From positions 1-64,000 of the forward strand of contig NZ_BMRC01000036.1 of assembly GCF_014648435.1 (NCBI RefSeq): a stretch of 64,000 nt of DNA, in the 5' to 3' direction. Positions 57,031 to 64,000 of the stretch are shown here, piece by piece. Within the stretch, counting starts at the first letter, position 1, and every line of letters begins with the position of its first letter. The DNA comes from Nonomuraea spiralis. Lineage in GTDB: Bacteria > Actinomycetota > Actinomycetes > Streptosporangiales > Streptosporangiaceae. Made by a program: the position numbers and the translations under genes. The notes below the pieces were generated by a model. It was not told the DNA's origin. It saw only the letters and a list, made by a program, of their open reading frames with translations, and searched no databases.

Positions 57031-58007
57031 CGGTTTTGAGCCTGTCCAAGGCGCTCAACGAAGGCATGCGCCGAGCCATGGAGGACGACCCCAAGGTCCT
57101 CATCATGGGCGAGGACGTCGGCAAGCTCGGCGGCGTGTTCCGTGTCACCGACGGCCTGCAGAAGGACTTCGGCGAGGACCGTGTCATCGACACGCCGCTC
57201 GCCGAGTCCGGCATCATCGGCACCGCGATCGGCCTCGCGCTGCGCGGCTACCGGCCGGTGTGCGAGATCCAGTTCGACGGGTTCGTCTTCCCGGCGGCCG
57301 ACCAGATCATCACCCAGCTCGCCAAGATGCCGATGCGCTCGCTCGGCGCGATCAAGCTGCCCGTCGTCGTACGCATCCCGTGCGGCGGCGGCATCGGCGC
57401 GGTCGAGCACCACAGCGAGTCGCCGGAGGCGTACTTCACGCACACGGCAGGCCTGCGCGTGGTGGCCTGCTCCAACCCGGCCGACGCCTACACCATGATC
57501 CAGCAGGCCATCCGCAGCGACGACCCGGTCATCTTCTTCGAGCCCAAGCGGCGCTACTGGGAGAAGGACGACATCGACACGGCCTCGACCGACTGGTGGA
57601 TGCCGTTCGACAAGGCCAGGGTCGTACGGCCCGGGTCCGACGTCACGCTGCTGGCCTACGGGCCCATGGTCAAGACCTGCCTGGAGGCCGCCACGGCCGC
57701 CGAGGACGACGGGCGCTCGCTGGAGGTGATCGACCTGCGTTCGCTCAACCCGCTGGACGAGCCGCTGGTCATGGAGTCCGTACGCAGGACCGGCCGGGCG
57801 ATCGTGGTCCACGAGGCGCCCGTCTACAGCGGCTTCGGCGCCGAACTGGCGGCCAGGATCACCGAGCGGTGCTTCTACCACCTGGAGTCGCCGGTGTTGC
57901 GGGTCGGCGGATTCTCCACCCCCTACCCGCCGTCGAAGCTCGAAGAGCACTACCTGCCCGACCTGGACCGGGTGCTCGACGCCGTCGACCGCGCCTTCGG
58001 GTTCTGA
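57027..58007 (+). CDS. 2-oxoacid dehydrogenase E1 component, beta subunit
   Basis: A 326-residue transketolase-like beta subunit that completes the E1 heterotetramer. Blocks: TVLSLSKALNEGMRRAMEDD, GKLGGVFRVTDGLQKDFGED, RVIDTPLAESGIIGTAIGLA, PVCEIQFDGFVFPAADQIIT, PCGGGIGAVEHHSESPEAYF, VIDLRSLNPLDEPLVMESVR, VVHEAPVYSGFGAELAARIT and FSTPYPPSKLEEHYLPDLDR. ATG 57027 overlaps the alpha stop. Length is normal. Confidence 0.94.
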   Translation: MTVLSLSKALNEGMRRAMEDDPKVLIMGEDVGKLGGVFRVTDGLQKDFGEDRVIDTPLAESGIIGTAIGLALRGYRPVCEIQFDGFVFPAADQIITQLAKMPMRSLGAIKLPVVVRIPCGGGIGAVEHHSESPEAYFTHTAGLRVVACSNPADAYTMIQQAIRSDDPVIFFEPKRRYWEKDDIDTASTDWWMPFDKARVVRPGSDVTLLAYGPMVKTCLEAATAAEDDGRSLEVIDLRSLNPLDEPLVMESVRRTGRAIVVHEAPVYSGFGAELAARITERCFYHLESPVLRVGGFSTPYPPSKLEEHYLPDLDRVLDAVDRAFGF

Positions 58008-58024
58008 AAGGGGGACGTGTTTCC

Positions 58025-59497
58025 ATGCGACGCGAGTTCAAGCTTCCCGACGTCGGGGAGGGCCTGACCGAGGCCGAGATCGTCCGCTGGCACGTCCGGC
58101 CGGGCGACGAGGTCAAGGTCAACCAGATCGTGGTAGAGATCGAGACGGCCAAGTCCATCGTCGAGCTGCCGATCCCGTGGGACGGCGTGGTCGCGGGGGT
58201 GTTGGTCGAGGAGGGCGTCACGGTCGACGTCGGCACGCCGATCGTCTCCGTGGACACGGGCGGCGAGGCGGGCGGCGCCGACGAGGGTCTTCAGGCGCTG
58301 GCCGACGACATGGTCCCCAAGCCGCCGGCGGAGGGTGCCGTGGAGCCGGGCGCGCACGGCAGCCCGGCGCCCAAGGAGGAGCGGCAGGCGGTCCTGGTCG
58401 GCTACGGCGTCAAGACCGGCGCCTCCAAGCGCCGCCCCCGCAAGCAGCAGCCGCCCTCCATCGCGGCCGCCCCTGTCGCCAACCCCTCCCGCGTGGAGGT
58501 GACCGGCCGGCAGCCCGCGGTGTCCCCGCCGCAGCCCGCCCCGGCACCGGTCGTCAGGGCCGCGGAGACAGCCCCCACCGCGCCCACCCCCACCGCGCCA
58601 GCCCCCGCCGGGGCTGCCGGGCGGGTGGCCGTGCTGGCCAAGCCGCCGGTACGCAAGCTGGCCAAGGACCTCGGCGTCGACCTCACGACCCTCACCGGCA
58701 CCGGCCCGCAGGGTTCCATCACCCGCGACGACGTGCACGCCGCCGCCGAGGGCACCCAGGCGGCGCCCGCGCCGCAGGCCCAGCCGCAGCAACAGCGGCG
58801 GGAGGAACGCGTCCCGGTCAAGGGCGTGCGCAAGATGACCGCGCAGGCGATGGTGGCCAGCGCCTTCACGGCCCCCCACGTCACCGAGTTCCTCCAGGTG
58901 GACGTCACGGAGACCATGGAGGCGGTCCGGCGCCTGCGCATCCTGCCCGACTTCGCCGAGGTCAAGGTCTCCCCGCTGCTCCTGGTCTGCAAGGCCGTGC
59001 TGACAGCGGTCAGGCGCTACCCGATGATCAACTCCGCCTGGGACGAGGCCGCCCAGGAGATCGTGGTCAAGCACTACGTGAACCTGGGCATCGCCGCCGC
59101 CACCCCGCGCGGTCTGGTGGTGCCGAACATCAAGGACGCCCAGGCCCTCCCGCTCCCCGAGCTGGCCGGGCAGCTGGGCGCCTTGGCGGAGACGGCCAGG
59201 GCGGGCCGTACCCAGCCGGCCGAGATGGCGGGCGGCACGATCACGATCACCAACGTGGGCGTGTTCGGCATCGACGCCGGCACCCCGATCCTCAACCCGG
59301 GCGAGTCGGCCATCCTGGCCTTCGGCCAGGTCAGGGACATGCCGTGGGTGGTCGACGGCGAGCTGGCCGTACGCAAGGTGACCACCCTCGCGCTGAGCTT
59401 CGACCACCGGATCGTCGACGGCGAGCTGGGTTCGATGTTCCTGCGCGACGTCGGCGCCATGCTGGAGGACCCGCTCCGCATGCTGGCCTGGGGCTAG
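58025..59497 (+). CDS. Dihydrolipoamide acyltransferase (E2) of the oxoacid dehydrogenase complex
   Basis: A 490-residue E2. The lipoyl domain (about 1-80) has lipoyl-lysine in EIETAKSIVELPIP. A long Ala/Pro-rich linker follows. The peripheral subunit-binding domain is at about 215-250: PPVRKLAKDLGVDLTTLTGT, GPQGSITRDDVHAAA. The catalytic domain has VPVKGVRKMTAQAMV, TPRGLVVPNIKDAQAL, GTITITNVGVFGID and the catalytic His-Asp in LSFDHRIVDGELGSMFLRDV. It takes acyl groups from E1 to CoA; E3 (LpdA at 20.6 kb) reoxidises it. ATG 58025 follows AAGGGGGACG, 17 bp after E1-beta. Confidence 0.95.
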   Translation: MRREFKLPDVGEGLTEAEIVRWHVRPGDEVKVNQIVVEIETAKSIVELPIPWDGVVAGVLVEEGVTVDVGTPIVSVDTGGEAGGADEGLQALADDMVPKPPAEGAVEPGAHGSPAPKEERQAVLVGYGVKTGASKRRPRKQQPPSIAAAPVANPSRVEVTGRQPAVSPPQPAPAPVVRAAETAPTAPTPTAPAPAGAAGRVAVLAKPPVRKLAKDLGVDLTTLTGTGPQGSITRDDVHAAAEGTQAAPAPQAQPQQQRREERVPVKGVRKMTAQAMVASAFTAPHVTEFLQVDVTETMEAVRRLRILPDFAEVKVSPLLLVCKAVLTAVRRYPMINSAWDEAAQEIVVKHYVNLGIAAATPRGLVVPNIKDAQALPLPELAGQLGALAETARAGRTQPAEMAGGTITITNVGVFGIDAGTPILNPGESAILAFGQVRDMPWVVDGELAVRKVTTLALSFDHRIVDGELGSMFLRDVGAMLEDPLRMLAWG

Positions 59498-59505
59498 ATC
59501 CAGAC

Positions 59506-59542
59506 GGTGACCGCCGGGAGGACCCCTCTCCCGGCGATCACC
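59506..59542. terminator. Terminator hairpin between E2 and PurA-like genes
   Basis: GGTGACCGCCGGGAG (59506-59520) and CTCCCGGCGATCACC (59528-59542) form a 15-bp stem with one mismatch and a 7-nt loop. It lies 9 bp after the E2 stop and overlaps the - strand PurA-like stop, so it probably works both ways. Confidence 0.88.
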
Positions 59543-60710
59543 GCAGGCTCGGCCGGGACGCCTTCTTGTCCCGCGCGCGGGGCCCGTACGACTCCAGCCA
59601 CACGGGCGCGCCCACGACATGAGAGACCGCGGCGGGCCAGTCTGATACACCGTCCTCGTAGATCGGCGAGGCCCGCAGCAGCCGCGCCGTACGGTCCGGC
59701 TCGGCGAACGTGACGGGCCGGTCGTAACGCACGCACATGCGGGAGACGTCCGCGTCCAGGTGGGTGAGGGCCAGGCCGTCCACGCCGCCCGCCGCCTCGG
59801 CCGCGTACCGGTGGGCGACCGCGTCGAAGTGCCCGAGCCGGAACGCGCCCTGCCACGGCCCGGTCGTGTTGTGCGGCTCGGGCAGCTCCAGGGCGGGATC
59901 CTCGGTCACCAGGGGGCCGGGGCCGTGCCGGGTGGTGTAGGTCCGCAACACCCCGAGTCGTGCCGCCCCGGCGCCGTCCAGCAGCTCCAGCGCGTTGGCG
60001 AAGGTCGTCGTGCTCCACGTCGTGTACGGGTCGAACCCCCACCGCTCGTCCAGCAGCACCCCCTGAGCCCCCTCGAACACGACCGGCCCCCTCCTGACCA
60101 GCCCGTTCGTGTACGACGAGTCCACCAGCCGTACCCGCTCGGCGAACGCCCGGTAGACGGCCACGCAGTCCGCCACCGGCGGCCCGCCGACCCCCAGCGC
60201 CTCCCGCAGCACGGTCAGCTTGCGCGTCAGCTCGCGCGGCGCGTCCCCGGCCCGCGGCGCGAGCTCGCCGTGCTCCAGCCGGTACGCCATCGTCTCCCCG
60301 ACGCCCATCCCGCACGACCCGTGCCGCGCCGCGCCGCGCGCCAGCTCCCGCCTCCGCCCGGCCTCCACGTGGTACGGCGTCGCCAGCAGGCAGTCGCGGT
60401 CCACCGTGAGCAGCCCGAAGGGGTCGGGCACGCCGAGCCGCGCCAGATGTTCCGCCTCGGCCGACAACGCCAGCGGATCAACCACCACGAACCTCGACAG
60501 ATGCGTACGAACCCCTCGGAACGTCCCCGCCCCGAACTGCGCGAACGTGTGGTGCCGCCCGTCGTCCAGGACGACGTTGTGCCCGGCCTGCGCACCCCCG
60601 TTGAAGCGGACCACCGCGTGGACGGGCAGCGTGGCGCACGCCCAGTCCACGACGGTGCCCTTGCCGGCGTCGCCGTACCCGAGGTCGACGACGACGAGGT
60701 GCTCGTTCAC
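59538..60710 (-). CDS. Divergent adenylosuccinate-synthetase paralogue (PurA-like)
   Basis: A 390-residue PurA-fold GTPase-type ligase, shorter than PurA (about 430). The N-terminal loop is VVDLGYGDAGKGTVVDW, where PurA has GDEGKGK; the catalytic-type D14 and K17 remain. RFNGGAQAGHNVV (H44) matches PurA GGHNAGH. FEGAQGVLLDERWGFDPYTT and TYTTRHGPGP are conserved. But the aspartate-binding TTGRxRR loop is TTGPWQGAFR (282-291), and IMP-loop GTTGRGIGP is GSCGMGVGE. So loss of aspartate use is likely. GTG 60710 overlaps the vWA stop (GTGA). Last gene of the Nudix operon. A true purA is presumably elsewhere. Confidence 0.85.
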   Translation of the reverse strand: MNEHLVVVDLGYGDAGKGTVVDWACATLPVHAVVRFNGGAQAGHNVVLDDGRHHTFAQFGAGTFRGVRTHLSRFVVVDPLALSAEAEHLARLGVPDPFGLLTVDRDCLLATPYHVEAGRRRELARGAARHGSCGMGVGETMAYRLEHGELAPRAGDAPRELTRKLTVLREALGVGGPPVADCVAVYRAFAERVRLVDSSYTNGLVRRGPVVFEGAQGVLLDERWGFDPYTTWSTTTFANALELLDGAGAARLGVLRTYTTRHGPGPLVTEDPALELPEPHNTTGPWQGAFRLGHFDAVAHRYAAEAAGGVDGLALTHLDADVSRMCVRYDRPVTFAEPDRTARLLRASPIYEDGVSDWPAAVSHVVGAPVWLESYGPRARDKKASRPSLR

Positions 60711-61642
60711 GGCCGCAGCCCGTCCAGCGGGTCGCCGGTGACCACCGTGCCGCGGTCGAGCCTGGCCAGTGCCCGCGACACCGACGCCCCGGCCGTCGAG
60801 CCCAGCTCGGCCAGGTCCTCCAGACCCTCGTCGAGGCCGATCGCGTCCTCGCCGAGCCCGACGGTCAGCGCGATCGTCTCGCACACGGCGTCGAGGTCGT
60901 CCAGCTCCAGCACGTTCTGGCCGAGCAGGTCGCGCCAGGAGTCCAGCACCTCGGGGTCTCCGGCGTAGCTGGCCCCCTGGGGGAGGATGAAGTAGACGTC
61001 GTACTTGCGGGTCAGCTCGGCCATGATGTCGGCCACCCCGATCGGCGCGGCCAGGCGGTCGCCGACGAGGTCCTTGACCTGGCTCCTGGACACCCGCGGG
61101 TAGGGCATCTCGTCGCCGATGACGAACAGGTAGCCGCGCCTGCCGCGCTTCTCGTGGCAGTCGATCGAGGTGTGCCTGGCCATGAAGTACAGGGCCAGCT
61201 CGTAGGACTCGCGCTTCTGGCCGCCGCCCCCGCCCTCCAGCAGGATCAGGCCGAGCTGGTCGTCCATGCGGTTGTCGGACTCGAACTGGCCGACCTGGAG
61301 CGGCGCCCGGTCGCAGGTGGCGTCGCCGATCGCGCCGAACATGATCTGCGGGTCGGTGGCGTACCCCTTGCGCAGCAGCAGCCCGAGCAGGTCGGGCAGG
61401 CGGGTCTGCAGCGCGCGGGGGACCGACCGCATCGAGCCGGTCACGTCGAAGAGCACGGCGACGGCCAGCGAGTCGGGGTGCTCGGCCGAGTCGCGGCTCT
61501 CCCGCGTCACGCCGAAGGGGTCGAGGTCGGGGTGGACCCGCCGGGCGCCGCCGTCGTTGTAGGCGAAGGCGCTGGCGCCGGTGGCCGCGCGGTAGCGCGC
61601 GGCGGAGTCGTAGACGTTCGTGGACCAGATTCCGCTGCCCAT
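60707..61642 (-). CDS. vWA-domain protein of the Nudix/kinase/PurA-like operon
   Basis: A 311-residue protein with a von Willebrand A domain. Strand 1 plus a MIDAS-like motif is SLAVAVLFDVTGSMRSVPRA (D66-x-T68-x-S70). GAIGDATCDRAPLQVGQFES gives the metal-site Thr/Asp region, then ILLEGGGGGQKRESYELALY, HTSIDCHEKRGRRGYLFVIG (central strand), DEMPYP and KYDVYFILPQGASYAGD. The N-terminus (GIWSTNVYDSAARYRAATGA) is shared by this subfamily. The MIDAS is nearly complete, so metal-dependent protein binding is likely. ATG 61642 follows AGGGAGG. Its GTGA overlap with the PurA-like gene suggests tight coupling. Confidence 0.9.
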   Translation of the reverse strand: MGSGIWSTNVYDSAARYRAATGASAFAYNDGGARRVHPDLDPFGVTRESRDSAEHPDSLAVAVLFDVTGSMRSVPRALQTRLPDLLGLLLRKGYATDPQIMFGAIGDATCDRAPLQVGQFESDNRMDDQLGLILLEGGGGGQKRESYELALYFMARHTSIDCHEKRGRRGYLFVIGDEMPYPRVSRSQVKDLVGDRLAAPIGVADIMAELTRKYDVYFILPQGASYAGDPEVLDSWRDLLGQNVLELDDLDAVCETIALTVGLGEDAIGLDEGLEDLAELGSTAGASVSRALARLDRGTVVTGDPLDGLRP

Positions 61643-61653
61643 GGCAGCCTCCC

Positions 61654-62508
61654 TCAAAGGTGGAGCGGACGGTACGTGCGGGGCCCGTACAGGTCGTCGA
61701 GCAGCTCGTCGAGCTCACGCAGCAACTCCCACGCGCCCGACGGCGGGCGCAGCAGGCAGCCGCGGACGAAGGCGCGCATCCGGCGCGGGCACGCGCCCAT
61801 CAGGTGATCGACGCACCCGGTCAGGCCGGCGATGTCGGCGCGCTCGTCGAGCCGGTCGCCGTGGCACCAGTCGACGAGCACGAGCCCGTGGTCAAGGGGA
61901 TGGACGAGGACGTGGCGGGGGAGCACGGCGCCGTGCGCGACGCCGGCCCGGTGGGCGAGCCCGGCGGCCACGAGCAGGCGCCGCCAGATCCAGGCCACGT
62001 CCCGGGGATCGAGGCCGGTGCCGACGTGTTCGAGGGTGACGAACCCGGCGGGCGCCCGGCTGATCACGTTCGCCTGCCGGACCACGCCGCCGCCGCGGTA
62101 GCGGAAGCTCGCGACGAGGCGGGGGACGTACGGCAGGAAGCGCGGATCGCCCTCGGCCGCGATCCGGCGCAGCGCGGCGGCCTCGCGGACCAGCAGCCGG
62201 CCGGCGGCCGGATCGCGGGCCACCTTGAGCAGCGAGTCCCGTTCGGCGCCGCGCCCGGCCGGGTAGAGCACGGCCGTGCCGCCCTTGTGCAGCGGCGGCC
62301 CGACCAGGAAGTCGCCGACCCGCTGCCCCCGGCGGTAGGTCTCCCAGAGCGCGACCAGCCGCTTGAACGCCTCCTCCCCGCCCGGCGCGAGATCGGGGTG
62401 CAGGGCCCTGGCCAGCCGCCGGTAGACGCGGGCGGGTGAGTCGCCCGCGAAGAGCTCCTGGGCCGACCGCGCCCCGTCGACGATCGCCGCCGCCCGCGCC
62501 GGGTTCAC
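61654..62508 (-). CDS. J-domain-like/degenerate protein kinase fusion
   Basis: A 284-residue protein. Residues about 15-60 resemble a J-domain, with HPD at 37-39 (RRLARALHPDLAPGGEEAFK). Then a kinase-like domain: Lys95 in SLLKVARD, Glu109 in VREAAALRRI, catalytic-loop equivalent AHGAVLPRHVLVHP (192-203) and VDWCHG (212-217). HRD is HGA, the loop Lys and Asn are L and H, and DFG is DWC, keeping only its Asp. It is thus probably a pseudokinase or altered phosphotransferase. GTG 62508 overlaps the Nudix stop (GTGA). Confidence 0.85.
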   Translation of the reverse strand: MNPARAAAIVDGARSAQELFAGDSPARVYRRLARALHPDLAPGGEEAFKRLVALWETYRRGQRVGDFLVGPPLHKGGTAVLYPAGRGAERDSLLKVARDPAAGRLLVREAAALRRIAAEGDPRFLPYVPRLVASFRYRGGGVVRQANVISRAPAGFVTLEHVGTGLDPRDVAWIWRRLLVAAGLAHRAGVAHGAVLPRHVLVHPLDHGLVLVDWCHGDRLDERADIAGLTGCVDHLMGACPRRMRAFVRGCLLRPPSGAWELLRELDELLDDLYGPRTYRPLHL

Positions 62509-63236
62509 CGCACCTCCTCCTCCCGCGAGGGCCGCAGCAGCGCGGGGTGGAGCAGCCGGGCGTCGCCCGCGCGGTAGAGCTTGGCGCGCGGGCCGCCCCT
62601 GGGGCCGCCGGTCTCGGTGGTCTGGCCGGTGCTCTCGACGAACCCCGGGACGGACAGGATCTTCCGGTGGAAGTTGCCCGCGTGCAGCGGGGTGCCCCAC
62701 ACGGTCTCGTAGATCAGCCGCAGGTCGGAGACGGTGAACTCGGCGCCGGCGAAGGCCGTGGCCAGCGGCGTGTACTCCAGCTTCGACCGGGCCCGCTCGA
62801 CGCCGTCGGCCAGGATGCGGGCGTGGTCGAAGGCCAGCGGCGGCACGTCGTCGACCGGGTGCCACACGGCCGCCGCGGCGTCCGTACCGGCCTGGGGGTC
62901 GGGCAGGTCGGGGGCGAAGGCGAGGTAGGAGATCGACACCACCCGCATCCGCGGGTCGCGCCCGGGGCCGCCGTAGCTGGCGAGCTGCTCGATGTGCGCC
63001 GGCCTCGTGGCCACGCCGGTCTCCTCGGCCAGCTCGCGCACCGCCGCCTCGGCCAGGTCCTCGTCCGGCCTGATGAAGCCGCCGGGCAGCGCCCAACGGC
63101 CCGCGTACGGCTCCACGCCCCGCTCGACGATCAGGACGTGCAGCCGCCGGTCGCGTACGGTCAGCGCCACCACGTCCACGGTGACCGCGACCGGCGCGTA
63201 GAGCCGTGGGTTGTAACCGGCCAGGAACTCTTCCAT
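62505..63236 (-). CDS. NrtR-like Nudix protein with C-terminal winged helix
   Basis: A 243-residue protein, first gene of the operon. The Nudix domain (about 12-150) has the complete Nudix box at 52-75: GGFIRPDE then VRELAEETGV, so hydrolase activity on ADP-ribose-like substrates is possible. The C-terminal part (about 155-225: TAFAGAEFTVSDLRLIYETV, then HAGNFHRKILSV) is the winged helix of NrtR-type regulators. NrtR proteins sense ADP-ribose and repress NAD genes; here autoregulation is likely via the nested palindrome at 63255-63285, just upstream of ATG 63236. It heads the coupled kinase/vWA/PurA-like genes. Confidence 0.9.
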   Translation of the reverse strand: MEEFLAGYNPRLYAPVAVTVDVVALTVRDRRLHVLIVERGVEPYAGRWALPGGFIRPDEDLAEAAVRELAEETGVATRPAHIEQLASYGGPGRDPRMRVVSISYLAFAPDLPDPQAGTDAAAAVWHPVDDVPPLAFDHARILADGVERARSKLEYTPLATAFAGAEFTVSDLRLIYETVWGTPLHAGNFHRKILSVPGFVESTGQTTETGGPRGGPRAKLYRAGDARLLHPALLRPSREEEVR

Positions 63237-63254
63237 CCCGCAGTCCTTCTCAAT

Positions 63255-63285
63255 CCGAGTAAATCTCTATCTGAGAATAACTCGG
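63255..63285. promoter_or_regulatory. Nested palindrome, likely operator of the Nudix operon
   Basis: Outer arms CCGAGT (63255-63260) and ACTCGG (63280-63285), and inner arms TCTC (63264-63267) and GAGA (63273-63276), share one centre at 63270. Including one more matching pair, 11 of 15 positions per arm are complementary. It lies 19 bp upstream of the Nudix ATG, in an AT-rich patch, and 31 bp from the divergent Dabb gene start. Confidence 0.72.
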
Positions 63286-63315
63286 AAGACGCGGGGATGT
63301 CGATAGGGTTGCCGC

Positions 63316-63609
63316 ATGATTCGTCACATCGTGTTGTTCACCTGGGCCGACGACGCCACCGACGAGCAGAAGGCCACGGTCGCGGCCGAGCTGGGCAAGC
63401 TGCCGGGAGTGATCCCGGAGCTAAGGGCGTACACGGTGGGGCCCGACGCGGGCATCAACGAAGGCAACCACGAGTTCGCCGTGGTCGCCGACTTCGACAG
63501 CGTGGACGACTACCTCGTCTACCGCGACCACCCGCGCCACCAAGCCGTGATCGCCGAGCACATCAAGCCCATCGTGGCGGCCCGCGCCGCCGTGCAGCTC
63601 AGCCTCTAG
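63316..63609 (+). CDS. Dabb (stress-responsive A/B barrel) family protein
   Basis: A 97-residue dimeric alpha/beta-barrel protein: MIRHIVLFTWADDATDEQKA, LGKLPGVIPELRAYTVGPDA, NEGNHEFAVVADFDSVDDYL, VYRDHPRHQAVIAEHIKPIV and AARAAVQLSL. The start IRHIVLF-W and the Y-x-x-HP-x-H motif are the family signature. The family includes stress proteins and olivetolic-acid-cyclase-like enzymes; role unknown. ATG 63316 is divergent from the Nudix operon, so it may respond to the same operator. It overlaps the next - strand gene by 4 bp at the stops. Confidence 0.92.
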   Translation: MIRHIVLFTWADDATDEQKATVAAELGKLPGVIPELRAYTVGPDAGINEGNHEFAVVADFDSVDDYLVYRDHPRHQAVIAEHIKPIVAARAAVQLSL

Positions 63610-63830
63610 ATCTCCGGCGGGTTGTTCTCGCGGTGCATCAGCCGGTCCTCGGAGGTGCGCCCCCGCCGGGGCGCGAGCACGATGCTGAGCACGATGCCGA
63701 CGCCTCCGACGATCATGAAGATGATGCCGACGATGTCCATGTGCACGCTCTGGCCGAACACGTCCGGTTCGATGGCGAACCGCAGGATGGCGCCGAGCGT
63801 GAGGAAGAAGATGCTGACCCCGACACCCAT
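63606..63830 (-). CDS. DUF6458-like two-helix membrane protein
   Basis: A 74-residue protein with two membrane helices: GVSIFFLTLGAILRFAIEPD and MDIVGIIFMIVGGVGIVLSI. It ends with a polar tail (APRRGRTSEDRLMHRENNPP). The first-helix sequence plus VHMDIVG matches the DUF6458 family of actinobacteria. ATG 63830 (MGVGVS) has a good GGAGG site; an upstream start lacks one. Function unknown. Confidence 0.85.
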   Translation of the reverse strand: MGVGVSIFFLTLGAILRFAIEPDVFGQSVHMDIVGIIFMIVGGVGIVLSIVLAPRRGRTSEDRLMHRENNPPEI

Positions 63831-63901
63831 GACGACCTCCAGGCAAAGACGAAGTACGCCCACGGTCATACCCGGGTATCGGTGATCACACCCTCACGGC
63901 G

Positions 63902-64000
63902 TCAGGCGAGACAGGACAATGGCCGCCCGCCGTTGTAGGCGATCATGTCCTGGATCGCCGCGGACACGTCGATCGGCGCGCCGGGCGGGCGTCCGTCCAG
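63902..64000 (-). CDS. Hypothetical protein, C-terminal end (partial)
   Basis: The frame enters from the right edge and ends at TGA (TCA 63902-63904). The visible 32 residues end AIQDMIAYNGGRPLSCLA. Reading frame and codon bias look real, but the family cannot be named from this tail. It is on the same strand as the DUF6458-like gene, 71 bp upstream of that start. Confidence 0.5.
   Translation of the reverse strand: MDGRPPGAPIDVSAAIQDMIAYNGGRPLSCLA

Overview
The window is about 70% GC, with codon use and dense, often overlapping gene packing typical of actinobacteria. bldC lies beside a valine/leucine-type dehydrogenase, a DUF3073 protein, purM and purF, and purS/purQ/purL are close by. This is the arrangement I know from Streptomyces coelicolor (around SCO4077-SCO4091) and other sporulating actinomycetes. 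Secreted enzymes, many one-step regulators and GTG/leaderless starts fit a filamentous actinomycete. Streptosporangiaceae (Nonomuraea/Streptosporangium-like) is my best guess, by inference only. No tRNA, rRNA, CRISPR array or prophage was seen.

Layout. 1-2.4 kb is a worn accessory edge: the tail of an IS3-type transposase, a small ORF, a secreted protein, a decayed LysR gene and a truncated YdeI-like gene. 2.4-9.4 kb holds a glyoxalase-like gene divergent from a WYL regulator, a TrmB/LuxR-type regulator, a secreted Asp-box protein, an LppX-like protein, a PEP-mutase-family enzyme and an ArsR-type regulator. 9.5-20.6 kb holds a transmembrane Ser/Thr kinase, a secreted arabinofuranosidase-like enzyme with FN3 and CBM2 modules, an ABC exporter plus two-component operon, secreted proteins, a nucleotidyltransferase and small membrane proteins. 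20.6-29.6 kb holds lpdA, a tautomerase, an orphan response regulator, pyrD, an acetyltransferase, a coupled amidase/hexosaminidase pair, and LacI and TetR regulators. 29.7-36.7 kb is the bldC-vdh-DUF3073-purM-purF block, with a hydrolase/CGNR pair inside it. 36.8-50.6 kb holds MarR, a DUF4190 protein, a sterol-carrier-family protein, PhoX, an ABC exporter with a SoxR-type promoter, two DHA2 pumps with TetR and an MTHFR-like gene, and a Crp/Fnr regulator with a membrane adenylate cyclase. 50.8-59.5 kb holds a secreted collagen-like protein, purL-purQ-(RsbW-like)-purS and a branched-chain/pyruvate dehydrogenase operon (E1a, E1b, E2). 59.5-64 kb ends with a four-gene coupled operon and small genes.

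The best candidate for a little-described system is 59.5-63.3 kb: an NrtR-like Nudix protein, a J-domain/degenerate kinase fusion, a vWA protein and a divergent adenylosuccinate-synthetase paralogue. Two of the three junctions are GTGA overlaps, and a nested palindrome lies in front of the operon. The PurA paralogue lacks the arginine-rich aspartate loop of true PurA, so a different acceptor or a signalling role is likely.

Regulatory DNA is unusually readable here: a textbook SoxR box in a 19-bp-spacer promoter, a PHO-box array before phoX, a perfect operator between the glyoxalase and WYL genes, a palindrome before the ABC/two-component operon, and a shared GTACGTCGTAC motif at both DHA2 pump promoters. 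A further pattern, which I have not seen described, is that six genes end in short tandem duplications that include or abut their own stop codon.
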